DNA of 64,000 nt from Gymnopilus junonius (GCA_015501075.1 JADNYJ010000068.1:124001-188000); one strand, 5' to 3'; shown: positions 1 through 11,364, numbered from the stretch's first letter. Numbers and translations are program-made. Notes: generated from the letters alone by a model not told the origin.

Positions 1-2813
1 GTAAATGAATCAGGGATTATAACAACCTTGAGAGGGAGGAAAGCACAAGGAACGTACTGATTCGTTAACCTCGCAATTTGAGTATCAAACCTCAGCCGGC
101 CTGACTCTCCTCCTGAGCAAGCTTGAGCTGGCGTTCTTCATATTCTCGAATATTGATAATGCCAATTTTTGACAGAAAGGAGCAAAGGGCCATCTTCCGC
201 TGCGTTGATGACAGTTAAGAATTGTTCGATCCTTGCTTGGAGATTTGCATGGGTTGTCCGAGCCTTCAGGTGGCGTGTTAGAGTTGTGGACATAAGGGTT
301 GAACAAGGTTGGAAAAGGTTACCTTTTTCAGTTCAGGAGAGACAGTCTCCAATTCCTTGTCAAAGTGTTTTAACTCGTCTTTAATGCCCGTAAGGCGGAG
401 TTTGCAGGCTCTCTGAATTTTTTGTTAGACGACTAAGAAGAAAGTAAACAAAGAAAAGACATAGACGACATACCAAGTCACCTTTGACAACCGTGAAGTT
501 GGCCTCTAACCGGGTGATGTCATTGACAAGGGCCTCATCTGTCTTGCCACGAGGCTTCTGCTTGCTCAGCTCTCGCTGTTCCGCAAGAAGGGTATCTCGG
601 ACACGAATCAAGCCTGTTTAATCAAAAAGGATGTGTCAACGAAGTACAAAGCATCTAGAGTCTCGAAAGACCGACCTTGCACGTCCTTCTCATCCCATTT
701 TTTATCACTGTTATGTGTACTTCGACCACCAGTGATCAGGCCACTCTTGTGTATGATCGTACCCTCCAAAGTGACAACTAGACAAAGAACAATCTCAGCC
801 AACCATCGCTCCAAAAGAAAAATGAACAAAATACCCCCCTTAACCTCCTGCCCCTTTTCATAACAAACAAACCTCGCAATTTCCATCGTATCGCACACTA
901 ACGCATTCGCACACGCGTGATGAATAGCCCTCTCCACCGCAGGCTCATAACTGCACCAAATCAGCCGCCAACCTCGCGCCCTTGGTGAACGACCTGAGCT
1001 TATCATTCACAGGCTTCACCTGGATGGTATCCAGAGGTATGAAAGTAGCTTGGCCCGCGCGTTGCGTGCGCATGTATTCGATACAGTCGATGGCGGTTTT
1101 CTCATCGTCTACTACTATGGCGTCGGTGTTTCGGCCCAGAATGACGGATATGGCAGTGGTGTATTTTCTAGCGCTGGGTTTGCACAGGTCGATGATGCGG
1201 CCACGGACGCCTGGGCATATAGTGTTGAGATCATGGTCGGAATAGAAAGAAAGAAGAGGGGAAATAGCGTACCTGGGAACAATCGTTGCAGACTTGCTAG
1301 TGTCTCTTTGAACTTGGCTTCTTTCTCTGATTCGTGCCTGTCGACGCCAGCTTGCAGAAGCTGTTGATATATTTTTCATCTGCCTCTAACTGGAATTTCC
1401 TAGAGGGATATATGAGGTGGCGTTAATCATATAAGTAAGGAACTCACGTTATCCGAGCTCTTTCGGATTGCTAGTTGTCGAGCTCCTGACGTACATGTGC
1501 CAGTTCAGTCTGAAGAGAATCGATCTTCTCCTCTAGCTGAATAAAAACTAAAGTTCAGAAAATAGCTCGGGATATAAAGAGGGTGAAACTAACCTCTTGG
1601 CTCTTCTCATTCAGAGAACCGAGCTCCTCTGACGGCTGTACCTTCTTCTCCTCGAAACCTTGTTCCTTCTCAGATAGCTGTGCTAGAGCCCTCGCAGCTG
1701 TCTTCTCTTCACGAGTGAGAGATTCTAGGGACTGACGTTCGTAGACGGCGAGGACGATAGACGATGCTTTCCTAAAGAATTTTGGTGAGATTAAGGCATC
1801 TTTGCAATGGAAAGGCAGAATTAACTTACAGGTTGTGATATTCCTCTGAGTCTTCGCTTAGAGCAACATTGTGCTGTGATGCCTTTCGCTGTTCCTCTAG
1901 AAGATATATCAGACAAAAATCATCAAAAGATAAATAACATATTCCAACCTTGCGCTTTTTGGGCTGCTTTCCTCACTGTAACTAACTCTTGTTACAAAGC
2001 GTTGACCTTGACCTCGAGCTGCTTCTTGTTTTTCACAAGTTCGTCCTTGCTCTTCTCAGCGTTGTTCATCTTGCGTGTAGCATGTGTAATTTGGGCTTTG
2101 GTTGCTATGAGTTCAGGTTTCTTCTTGACTATGAGCAATCGTCGACAATGGGAAGGAAACAAAAACACAACATGCCTTGGCTTCCAAAGCCTTATCCACT
2201 TTCTTGATGTTCTTCTCCTTCTGCATGATGGCGGTCCTTGCTTCTGCCTGGTCACCTCGAGTAGCATCTAATTCCTTATCGTGTTCCTTCTGCTCCTGTC
2301 GTAAACCCGCCAACTCCTTATTTTTCTTCACGATGGCTCTTGTGTTGTCTTCGATGCCGAGGTCGATATGGTATAATTTTGTGAGAAGGCGGTCCAAGAT
2401 GAGTTGGTCCGAAAAGGCGGATGAGATGTGAAGAGGAGTCAGCGACCCCGTGTGCACACCCGTTCTTGACATAAAGCATCAAACCGATCCGCTTCAGATT
2501 TTGTTCCTTGTACTGTTTGATCTCGCCCGCAATTCCTCTTCGCTTGGTGAAATTGAATGTAGCATTCTCTTTCGCTCGTTCCTGGGCTTCATTTGCCTTG
2601 TCATATTCCGCAGCCAACTCCAGAGAGCCACTGATCTGTTCAATGAGACGCGAAAGTTCTCTGGGTGATTGCGATGCGACGGCTTCGACATCTCCTTGGA
2701 ACACAAGGAAATTCTTGGCTTTGACGAGGATATTGTGCGTAATTAGAGCCGCGTTGTAGGCAGTGTACGTGACCACTTTGCTATTCAAGTTGTATTCCGA
2801 TGCACCAGTAGCC
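1..2813 (-). CDS. SMC1: SMC1 cohesin ATPase, partial at both ends, 5' exons missing
   Basis: Encodes most of structural maintenance of chromosomes protein 1, a core subunit of the cohesin ring in the nucleus. Reading right to left, the first visible exon begins at 2813 after a CTTAG acceptor and gives the conserved block GASEYNLNSKVVTY ... NFLVFQGDVEAVASQSP. Long charged coiled-coil exons follow (about 2460-1450). The hinge lies at about 1380-630 (GRNTDAIVVDDEKTAIDC, ANALVCDTMEIARFVC, TLEGTIIHKSGLITGG). The C-terminal coil begins near the left edge (KIGIINIREYEE). The Walker B/signature head must lie beyond base 1. The N-terminal roughly 100 residues, with the Walker A P-loop, should lie upstream of 2813, but no GPNGSGKS-like coding is visible up to 5284. 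A Helitron-like terminus sits 26 bp upstream of the first exon. Family identity is certain; whether this copy is a displaced or 5'-truncated gene is open. Confidence 0.9.
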
Positions 2814-2839
2814 CTAAGCCTCAGCACTATTAGTATATA

Positions 2840-2865
2840 CTAGTCGGTACCCGTGCCTCGCACGG
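2840..2865 (-). mobile_element. Helitron-like 3' terminus (hairpin plus CTAG)
   Basis: On the minus strand the sequence is CCGTGC-GAG-GCACGG, a perfect 6-bp stem with a 3-nt loop, then 7 nt, then CTAG, followed by T of the host sequence. A hairpin about 11 nt before a CTRR end and a T in the flank match the canonical Helitron 3' end. The element would extend to higher coordinates. Its 5' TC end was not located and no Rep/helicase is visible, so it would be non-autonomous. It lies in the intron just upstream of the first surviving SMC1 exon. Confidence 0.5.
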
Positions 2866-3652
2866 AATTCTGGATTCTATTAGAACTTGATGCTGATAAT
2901 TTGGATGATGCCGTATGTAGTGTTACAAAGAGTGTATGGTATAGTACATACGATGATGATAATGATGTAGTCTTACAAAATGGATGAAGGTCTGGGGATA
3001 GAGTATATATGGCTAAAGATGTTCTGAAAGAATGTATGCCTTATGGCGACCAAGCTCACTGTGTAACCTCCTCATACAGACACTTCGAAGGCTTTCCGGG
3101 GTTGACTTGAGCGCGAGAAGAGGAGGAGGCGTGCGCTGGAGCGCGAGAGGAGGAAGCATGTGCTTGGGAAAGTGGTCGAACACTGACATTGGCAGGTCAT
3201 CCTCGGCAGTGGCTTCGTCTTCAGTAGAGCCTTCATTCTCGGCATTGGCTTGAGCTTCGTCCGCGTGTAAAGGGCCAAGGTAGGTAATCTTGAGTAAACG
3301 GCGAGCACATCAATACATGTATAGATGGTAACAAAAGACCTCTCACGCTATGAATTGGAATTGGAATCAATTGTGGCTGACTACATTACGTAAGTAATTC
3401 AGGTATTTTACAATACCGATCTAGTTGAGGAGGCAAGGAGTTCGGACCGACTATTTACACGACGATCACGTGCACAATTTCTCGACTCTTTAGAATTTGA
3501 AACCTAAAATTTCCTAAATTCTGCTGCATTACGCTTCACGCAGGCCGACTACACTCAATTTATCTTCCATAATCAATTTATCTCGTACGAACCCATTATT
3601 GTACAAGTTATTCCAGTTACGAAGCCATTCACCCCCATTCAGCTGTTTAGTA
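2866..3652. other. Non-genic stretch, possible body of the Helitron-like element
   Basis: No recognisable gene. A minus-strand open stretch at about 3270-3070 reads as acidic then proline-rich peptide (ANAENEGSTEDEATAEDD), but it has no recognised domain and no clear start. I searched the minus strand here for the missing SMC1 P-loop exon and did not find it. Confidence 0.4.
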
Positions 3653-4489
3653 TTAATATTTCGGCCAAATAACATCCGCAACCTCCTCACTTGTCATATC
3701 CCGCTTATCCGCTCTCAAATGTTCCCAAGTTGTTTTCAAAATCCTCTTTGCCCTCTCCCCCACCTTCTCTTGCTGGACTTCCAACGCCTTTAAGACACCA
3801 TCCCAGAACTCCTCTCCCTCTCTCCTCCCCTTCTCCTTTTCTTTCCCAGATTTGGTCGGCAAAGCCTGCAAATACCGACCCGCAAACCCAGGCGTGGAAT
3901 GTTTATCGCCTCCGCCGTGTACGCGCAATTTCAGCCTCTGCCCGGCGGCTAAGAGTTGGCCACACGAACCGATCCGCATACTATCTGAAATGGGATTCTC
4001 CTCTCCGTCCAAACCCAGGCCATCGAGGAGCGCGTTCCATGCAAATGCAGAGTAACCGTACCCTAAGGTGTAGAGCCGCGCGTCGCCAATGGCCGTCGCG
4101 ATCCACGTCTTATCCAACCCATCCGTCAGCCCCTCTTCTTCATCCTCATCGCCCTCCTCAGCTGGTATCGCATCGACCGCCTCCTCCCCCAAATACCTTT
4201 CCGTCCAGAAATACGTTGCATCCCTCACTTGCTCCGTACACCCTAGTCTCTTCGCTACCTCAAATACCGCCTGCCATACCGCGTCGAACGCCTCGGGTTT
4301 AAAAGCCCAGTCTGTTTCCTGTACGAAGCTCACGAGCGCTTTGCGCGGGTCCTCGTCTTCGGATATCCCAGGGGTGTCGCCTACAGGTTTACCATCTAGC
4401 AGGTCGCGTAAGCGCGTTAGGACCATTTCTGCGGAGTAGGGGCCGGTGACGAGGGCTTCTGCCCATGGGTTTGAAGGTGCTTTGCTCAT
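3653..4489 (-). CDS. Hypothetical protein, 278 aa
   Basis: A single-exon reading frame ends at a TAA at 3653-3655. I chose the ATG at 4489 (MSKAPSNPWAEALV). The frame stays open to an earlier ATG at 4648, but that extension is low-complexity with a His run and looks like untranslated leader; a mitochondrial presequence is the alternative. The protein is soluble and charged, with aromatic-rich blocks (DATYFWTERYLGEEAVD, WIATAIGDARLYTLGYGYSAFAWNALLDGLGLD) and an acidic run near residue 110 (EEGDEDEEEG). Its C-terminal half is Lys/Glu-rich. No known domain was recognised. The long frame and sensible composition argue that it is real; overlapping plus-strand frames look like shadows. Confidence 0.65.
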   Translation of the reverse strand: MSKAPSNPWAEALVTGPYSAEMVLTRLRDLLDGKPVGDTPGISEDEDPRKALVSFVQETDWAFKPEAFDAVWQAVFEVAKRLGCTEQVRDATYFWTERYLGEEAVDAIPAEEGDEDEEEGLTDGLDKTWIATAIGDARLYTLGYGYSAFAWNALLDGLGLDGEENPISDSMRIGSCGQLLAAGQRLKLRVHGGGDKHSTPGFAGRYLQALPTKSGKEKEKGRREGEEFWDGVLKALEVQQEKVGERAKRILKTTWEHLRADKRDMTSEEVADVIWPKY

Positions 4490-5283
4490 GAAGCCTGAAG
4501 TTGGAATTGGAATCGACAACGTCGATGTGGAAGGAAAGGACCGGTGATGATGATGATGAATGCGATTATAGTGAAGGATGGGATTCGAGCATAGCAGGAC
4601 TCGGACTTGGATCGACCTGAAACCGGCAGACCATGCCACCATGGCCACACCGCCTCATGACCTTGTGTTCATCACCACCTACATACCGCCAGTGGTGCCC
4701 GACCACCGCCTTAGAGGCTATTAATAGAACTCAGGCCCACGACATTCCACGACCCCGCATGGCGTCATGCCCCTTTGTCTAGACTCTACTCTTACATGCT
4801 CGTATTGACTTAGGCGCAAACTGTGTATGAATACGAATCTATGATAAGCTTAGGGTAAGTCTTTCTCTCTACTAGTGTCACTGGCCCACCCAGCTAACTC
4901 TCTTGCTTGCTTTCCACATGACCTAGAACAAGTTTAAATAATTCTCATCTGTCTTTGTCGACTATTAAAGAGTTACTAACTCACAAGTTTTCCACAGTAC
5001 AAAGAAGTCGAACTTGTCCAACGTCGTTACGTCTCTCGGAGACTAGAACCACATACGATAAGTATCGCGCGACTCAGTCGGCACTACGTATATATAGGAT
5101 CAATCATATATCTTGCCAAAATCAACTAAATTTGCACTCTCGCTTTCCAGGTAATTTTATTTTTCATTCCTAGTCTCAAGACTCAGAGAAAGTCAGTGTC
5201 TGATATCGTAGGATGCACGTCATAATTTACGGTAAGTCGCTATCTTATACCCTCAGATTTCGAAATCGACATTACCCGACACA
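4490..5283. other. Intergenic, nothing recognised
   Basis: Holds the 5' flank of the 3653-4489 gene and the 3' flank of DUF6534 gene A. Small open frames lack splice context, conserved motifs or sensible composition. Confidence 0.4.
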
Positions 5284-6824
5284 CTAGAAGACACCATATT
5301 GGAACACAGGATCTCGTGTTACTTCAGTCGTTTTGTTGATTTGAATCGCTATCGCGTGGGGCTGAGCAAAGTTCCAAGTTCCAAGGTCGTCATCATCTGC
5401 TTGGCTGAAGTAAGGCTGGAATTTACTCACTTGGGCTCGACTAGTAACCCTTCCTGCATCCTCGAGATGGCTTGTATTTTGAAGTCGTCTTCTTCCATTC
5501 AACCTGAATTGCTCATCGTCAAATTACGGGTTAAAGTGACAAATTCGAGAAACAGGTTCATACGCGGCGAGTAACGTATTTGAGAAGACTTTCCGAATTC
5601 AAAATCAGGATTTCATAACATCGGCTAGTTGCTCTCACCTCTCGCAAAAAAAACAAAACACCGCCTCCCAGGCCCCTGTGTAAGGAGTAAGTAGGTTTTC
5701 TGCTTTACAATTATTAAAATACTAACAGGTATCGGGCAGTGCAAAGAAATTGGTCAGTTGTCAGTATGAGCCCGTTACCCGAATCAGCGCTAGAGACAAC
5801 GCACGCTTATGAGGAAGATCAACTCTGTTACACCGGTGAGGAGTCTTGTTTCTTTGTAAAAGAAAAAGTCGAATAGATGAATAGTACAGCCTGTTTATAA
5901 CGCGGCAGTTACCGATTGACCACGTCGCTACTGTGTCGAGCATTACTGTCGTGCTAAGGTTGAACAGTGAAGGTGAGTATGGTCAATGAAGACAATCAAC
6001 TAAATTTATCGGCTCTCACCTCCAAAAGTGCGCTTTAGGCTTGGAAAGTTTGATGTAATAGCACAGGTAAAAGGCGATGAAAAAGTCCAATATGGAACCA
6101 CCGATAAGAACCGGCGTAAAAAGGGGTTTTACCGCCTTGACCACGTCTGCCGCATTCATGTGTCTCATTTCCACCATCCTTTCGAACATGACCATCAGGA
6201 GACTGAGGCGCCCAAGTGAGAGCGCCCAACATGCCATTCCGATCCAGCGGTTCTTGCTGAGGATACGGAGGCGCTCGATGAAGAATGACTGGTGGACGAC
6301 ACAGAGCATGGCAAGGTGAATATCAGCCTCTCGAGAGATCATAGACGATAGGTTATTTGATCCTACGTACCTGAACCACGGTGGTGATTATCGCGCTGAA
6401 AAATATGGCGATGTCGATGGATAGTGTAAGCGTTGACAAGGCGGACGGGTTCCCAAAGTTGGTCACGGCGAGGTGATACATTGTCTGCGAGATACATATA
6501 TAGTGACCCAGTTCACAGAACCTGTGTACATAAAATTCGTATCATTCCTCTTTTTCTTGAATAAGGAGAGCAATGTTGAACTTTCCATATCCCCATAACC
6601 TGCTCGATTTAGGCGGAGAAAAGTTGGGATTTAGAATAATTTTCCGGGCGTAGTATAATGTGAGATCGTGAACCGACCATGAACTTGAGCCAGACACCAT
6701 CCTCTGGGAAACGCGTGTAATAAGTGTACATCTGCACAGTGGAGACTCCAAAGAGACAGCATGAGATTAGTAGGCCGATTAGCAATGCGCCTAAGGTCGG
6801 GTGCGCATTATACGCGACGTCCAT
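5284..6824 (-). CDS. DUF6534 membrane protein A (subfamily 1)
   Basis: Multi-exon seven-helix-like membrane protein of the basidiomycete DUF6534 family; function unknown. Exon 1 starts at 6824 (MDVAYNAHPTLGALLIGL ... YYTRFPEDGVWLKFM). A 14-nt microexon follows (6586-6599, encoding VMGIW with the next exon), then FCELGHYICISQTMYHLAV ... IITTVVQ. Next is a long exon (about 6310-6016) with SFFIERLRILSKNRWIG, ACWALSLGRLSLLMVM and the DUF6534 helix GGSILDFFIAFYLCYYIK. After that come LDTVATWSIG, ETRLLTGVTELIFLIS and LNGRRRLQ, and the protein ends DPVFQYGVF-stop at 5284. All exons look open. The intron after the microexon starts with GA rather than GT. It is one of three co-oriented near-copies (A, B, C). 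Start is by alignment to paralogues. Confidence 0.85.
6586..6599 (-). other. 14-nt microexon of gene A with GA donor
   Basis: On the minus strand, CAG acceptor | GTTATGGGGATATG | GAAAGT. The 14 nt are required to join exon 1 (phase 0) to TTCTGTGAACTG in frame, giving VMGIWFCEL. The following intron starts GAAAGT and ends ACACAG, so its donor is GA. Confidence 0.7.
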
Positions 6825-6871
6825 GTCAAGGGATAATCAATCAGTGAGTCATGTCGACGTTCGACGTTTCC

Positions 6872-6880
6872 CTTATAAGT
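6872..6880 (-). promoter_or_regulatory. TATA-like box of gene A
   Basis: A TTATAAG-type element about 50 bp upstream of the ATG of gene A, at the same spacing as the clearer TATA boxes of its paralogues B, C, E and G. Confidence 0.4.
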
Positions 6881-7090
6881 ACGCATGGACTATAATTATA
6901 TGCCTCTCAGTTCCACGGATGAGATCCCTTGTGAACAAGGCGTTTTCAATAGGAAGTTATCGAGGCCGCCTTCATCATTCATCGTTAAAATTTAGTATAG
7001 CGCGGACGCACGTTCTAAATATATAAAAGCGTCTAAAAAAGTCGTCCTCCTAGACCGTCAAACCCTCTGGGTGCTCGCCGTGTGCACCGA

Positions 7091-8583
7091 CTAGAAGACA
7101 CCATATTGGAAAATAGGGTCTCTCGTTACTTCGGTCGTTTGGCTGATTTGAATCGCTATCGCGTGGAGCTTAGAAAAGTTTCAAGTCGTCATCATCTATT
7201 TCACCAAGTTAGGGCTAAATTTGCTCACTTGTATTTCACTGTCAATTTTTCCGCTTTCTTCCTTGTAGCCTTCAAGTTTGTTGCGAAGCCGCCTTCTTCC
7301 ATTCAATCTGAAGAAGTGTAAGTCAAGCTGTGCTCTGAGAAATTTGGGTTCCATACGCGGCGAGTAATGTGTTTGAGAAGACTTTACAAGCTCAAAGGTC
7401 ATTAAAAAGGCTTCCCGACATTAGCGGGTCGCTCACCTCTCGCGAAGGAACAGAACACCGCCTCCCAAGCCCCTGTAATAGGCTGTAAATAAACGATCTA
7501 GTTTGGTGGCATTAAAAGGACTGACAAGTCTCGGGCAGTGCAAAGAACTTGATCAGCCATCAGTATGAACTCGAATCGCAGCTGGAATGAAATGTACGCT
7601 TATAAGGAAGATTAACTCTGTTACACCGATAAGGAGTCCCGATTCTTAGGGCAAAGCGGTATAAATAGAAAATACACCCCATTTAAAATATGATAGGTAC
7701 CGATTGCCCACATTGCCACTGTGTTGAGCATCACTGACGTACTAATACATCGAATGATACAGCGAGGTTGGTCAGTGAGCTATCAAAAGACAGTTATTCA
7801 TCCTCACCTCCAAAAATACACTTGAGGTTTGGGACGTTTGATATAATAGCACAGGTAAAGTGCGATGAAGAAGTCCAGCACGGAGCCACCTATGAGAACC
7901 GTGCTGAAAAGGGGTTTTACTGCCACGACCACCTCTGCCGCATCTGCCTGTCTCATCTCCACCATTTTTGCGAACGTCGCCATCAAAAGAGCGGCGCGCA
8001 CCAGTGAGAATGCCCAACACGCTATCCCAACCCAGCGTTGTTTACTGAGGATGCGAAGGCGTTCGATGAAGAATGACTGCACAGTGGTACACGCCGCAGG
8101 TAAGTTTCTCGACGCAGAATGGGTAGGTTTAGGATGATAACATCTACCTGGGCTATTGTTGTGATTACTGTGCTGAAGAATACGGCGATGATGGTGGAAA
8201 GGGAGATCTTCAACAGAACGGAAGGATCCCCAAAGTGGGTCACAGCCAGGTTATAAACTGTGTCTGAAATACAGATGTAGTGGCCTAATTCACAAAACCT
8301 GTTATAACCATCAGATTGAGATTAGTTAGTAGGAAGGAGAGACAGTGCAGTGAAGACTTTCCATATTACCGTAACCTAAATGCAAATTCGAAGTTAAATA
8401 ACAAGTTTTTATTCATGTAAAGTGGAAAGGACAGACCATAATCTTGAGCCTCGCACGGTCGTCTGGGAAACGTGTGTAATACTTGTAAGTTTGCACAGTA
8501 GAAACTCCGAAGAGACAGCATGACACGAATAGGCCGATTAGTAAAGCGCCTAATGATGGCTGCACGTCAAAAGAAGCGTCCAT
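7091..8583 (-). CDS. DUF6534 membrane protein B (subfamily 1)
   Basis: Close paralogue of A, with the same exon plan. Exon 1 from 8583 reads MDASFDVQPSLGALLIGLF ... TYKYYTRFPDDRARLKIM. The microexon is at 8362-8375. The next exon reads FCELGHYICISDTVYNLAVT and continues to IITTIAQ. The 8082-7804 exon carries SFFIERLRILSKQRWVG, ACWAFSLVRAALLMATF and GGSVLDFFIALYLCYYIK. The gene ends with LNGRRRLRN and the tail TEVTRDPIFQYGVF-stop at 7091. Function is unknown; the family is known only as multi-pass membrane proteins restricted to basidiomycetes. The intron after the microexon begins GAAAGT but keeps an ideal branch point (ACTAACTAATC) and AACAG acceptor. No inactivating lesion was seen. Confidence 0.85.
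8362..8375 (-). other. 14-nt microexon of gene B with GA donor
   Basis: Minus strand: TTTAG | GTTACGGTAATATG | GAAAGT. It joins to TTTTGTGAATTAG to give VTVIWFCEL. The donor dinucleotide of the next intron is GA. Confidence 0.7.
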
Positions 8584-8621
8584 GGTGGGATAATGAATGG
8601 TGTGTCATATCGATGTTCCCG

Positions 8622-8630
8622 TTATATATA
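8622..8630 (-). promoter_or_regulatory. TATA box of gene B
   Basis: TATATATAA-type element about 40 bp upstream of the ATG at 8583, matching position in paralogues. Confidence 0.5.
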
Positions 8631-8639
8631 CTCCAAGCT

Positions 8640-9739
8640 TTCCATGAGTGAGCTACCTTGAGTTGGGGACAGGTTGAGGGGAAATCATTGAGGCCACCTT
8701 TCTTCCATCTCCTGTGCTCATAACCATCATCATCATCGTCAAAAATATAGAAAGGGGGCACGTTCTAAATATATGAACGCTTTTAAGATGATTCGTACTG
8801 GGAGGCTGTCAAACATTCTTGCCAGAGTCTAGGATGTTGTCCCAGGCCAGGACTTACAAGCCTCGACTAATAATGAACGCGGTGAGCAATGTTTCAAGGA
8901 TTAGGATATGCATTCTTTCTTTTCTTCTAGTTTAAAGTTTGAAACCCCATGAGCAATTTGTTCCGAACGTCAACAGTAATGGTCCACTACCCGGTGTCCA
9001 GCTGTCTAGCTGGCTCCTGGTTTGAATTAATGTTTGGGAGCCTGATTAGATCTATCAAAGGGTGTCCCATGATTGATCCCGAAGGTGTGTATATATGGCT
9101 GGGTGAGAGTTCTTTTGATTCCAGGCCTTGATACTTCAGCATTCATGATCTCGCAATCGAGTGAGCCGAGAACAAAGGAGATCACACGACGGGCAAGCAA
9201 CTATCCAAATGGTCCAAAATGAGCATTTTTAAATTATAAAATGCTCACTTTGAGCCAATTGGACAGCCGCTTGCCCCTCGTGTCAAGTGGGTGCTAGCAT
9301 GCAATCGATTACATAGATTAGATTACTTCCCATCAGCGGCTGTGCACGTTCTGGACCAGTGCGTCTCACTTTGGTTACCTCTTGCCACCATATCTGAACG
9401 GCCTGTTCGACACGTCTATTTGAATACTTTCTCATTTTAATGCCAAAAATACAAGTTACACAACTTCCCGACACAACTTATTTACTGTGATGGCGTCCTT
9501 GGCGCACTGGCAGAAGCAGACCATGGTGAATCCCGTAAAAAAAACCCATGTTGTTGCTGATACATCTGCCTTCCCAGCTTGCTCCTCATCTTCCAGAAAG
9601 ACGCTATCATTGGCCCTAAGCTTTCCTACTGCTTCGCATTTCAAGTCAGTGTCTGCAAAGTACTTCATAATTTATAATTAATTGCTAGAAGCTCCCAGTG
9701 CTTCGCTCCTTGGGCTCCCATATTTCAAAGCTATTCCCT
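8640..9739. other. Intergenic between genes B and C
   Basis: Contains the foldback repeat at 9184-9282 and a 70-codon minus-strand frame (9668-9456, MKYFADTDLKCEAVGKL ... WVFFTGFTMVCF). That frame has one hydrophobic stretch but no recognised family, and I do not call it a gene. Nothing else was seen. Confidence 0.4.
9184..9282. repeat. 99-bp foldback (MITE-like) inverted repeat
   Basis: Two arms of about 47 bp form an imperfect palindrome around an AT-rich centre. The left arm begins ACACGACGGGCAAGC and runs to AAAATGAGCATTTTT. The reverse complement of the right arm begins ACACGAGGGGCAAGC and runs to CAAAGTGAGCATTTT. It could form a long hairpin and resembles a small foldback or MITE element. 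No target-site duplication was identified. Confidence 0.6.
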
Positions 9740-11300
9740 CTAAAAAATACCATACTGAAACACAGGGTCCCTACTCACTTCCGTCATTTTGTTAACCTGG
9801 ATCGCAATTGTATGTAGGGCCTCGATAAAGATCCCACAGTTGTCATCAAGGTAAAGTCATTTAGTTTAAATTTACTCACCTGAGCTGGTTGACTGGGAAC
9901 CTTTCCTCCATCGAGATCGTTGATATAGCTTTTATTGCTGCTGCGAAAGCATCTCCTTCCATTCAACCTGAGAAAACGTACACAAATCAAGCTGCGACTC
10001 CAAGTGGCAAACTGAAAACCAATGCGTACGAGGCAAGTAAGGTATTTGAGAAAACTTAACGAAATGAAGTCAAGGACATCCGTCAACTCAGAAGGGCTCG
10101 AGTCACTTGCCTCTTGCAAAAGAGCAAAATACCGCCTCCCAGATCCCTGAATAAATAGTAAGTCAATTCTTTAGCTCGGTTTTACTGAGGCGGATATGAA
10201 CAAAGAATTACTCACAAGTATCAGGCAGAGCAAAAAACTGGTCAATTGTTATTAACATCGGAATCGGAGGCGGGACAAATTCGAAACGTACAGTTATAAG
10301 GAAGACCAGCTCTGTGATACCAGTAAGGAGTCCTGTTTCTTCAGGGAAAAGTTGGATAAAGGGATAATACAGCCTATATTTTTTGAAGCGGCACTCACCG
10401 ATGGACCACATCGCCACGGTGTCAATCATGACCGATGTACTAATTCAAGGTTTGGACATAGAACGTGCAAATTGTTATTAACGACCAGCGAAGTAAAGTT
10501 TATCCATCACTCTCACCTCCAGAAATATACCTTCGGCTTTGAAATTTTCATATAATATCCCAAGTACAGCGCGATGAAAAAGTCCAACGTGGAGCCGCCG
10601 ATGAGGACTGTTGCGAACAGGGGCTTGATCGCCTTAAGGATCTGTGCCGCATTCGTCTGTTTCACGCTCATCTGCACCATCTTGGCGAACATTGCCATGA
10701 GGAGGCTGAGGCGCGCCAAGGAGAGCACCCAACATGCCATCGCGATCCAGCGGGATTTGCTAAGCAGACGAAGACGTTCGACGAAGAATAACTAAGAACG
10801 TGTGTAGCCAATCATTGTCAGTAGACTGCACATGTACAATTGTGCATCATGCACGAATTTGAGGTTCAGTTTACCTGAGCCACTGTGGTAATTACTGCGC
10901 TGAAAAAAACCGCGACATCGATGGAGAGGCCAAGCGTCAACAAGGCGGACGGGTTCCCAAAGTTGGTCACGGCGAGGTTGTACACGGTTTGCGACATACA
11001 GATGTAATGAGCCAATTCACAGAACCTGTACAACAAATCCAACGTTATTCGCATTTCCCGGGAGTAAGAACTTAGAACTTTCCACACGGCCATAACCTGC
11101 TCAAGTGATATCACTGATTCTCTTTTCATTCAAAGTGAGATCGAGAGACTGACCATGAACTTTAACCAAGCCCCATCCTCCGGAAAACGGGTGTAATATG
11201 TGTAAGTCTGTACAGTAGAGACTCCGAAGAGGCAGCACGAGACGAAAATGCCAATTAGGAGAGCGCCCAGAGTCGAGTGCGCATTAAATGAGGCGTCCAT
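9740..11300 (-). CDS. DUF6534 membrane protein C (subfamily 1)
   Basis: Third co-oriented copy of subfamily 1. Exon 1 from 11300 reads MDASFNAHSTLGALLIGIF ... YYTRFPEDGAWLKFM. The microexon is at 11083-11096 (VMAVW), followed by FCELAHYICMSQTVYNLAVT and FFSAVITTVAQ. The next exon (ending near 10513) carries MACWVLSLARLSLLMAMFAK and GGSTLDFFIALYLGYYMK. Then come IDTVAMWSIG, a GLLTGITELVFLITV exon, LNGRRCFRSS, and the tail TEVSRDPVFQYGIF-stop at 9740. The intron after the microexon begins GAAAGT. Unlike in A and B, retaining that intron would keep the frame open, inserting about 20 residues (WKVLSSYSREMRITLDLLYR). Function unknown. Confidence 0.85.
11083..11096 (-). other. 14-nt microexon of gene C with GA donor
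   Basis: Minus strand: GAGCAG | GTTATGGCCGTGTG | GAAAGT, joining to TTCTGTGAATTGG. GA replaces GT at the 5' splice site. Here only, the intron is also open in frame. Confidence 0.7.
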
Positions 11301-11354
11301 GTTGGGTAGTCCTGCTATCAGAAGATTATTGGACGACGCGTGGTATCGTTCCCC

Positions 11355-11364
11355 TTATATATAA
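11355..11364 (-). promoter_or_regulatory. TATA box of gene C
   Basis: TTATATATAA lies 55-64 bp upstream of the ATG at 11300. Confidence 0.5.

Noticed and set aside
3691..4302. 203-codon plus-strand frame
   Set aside because: Antisense shadow of the 3653-4489 gene, Pro/Ser/Arg-rich with no motif.
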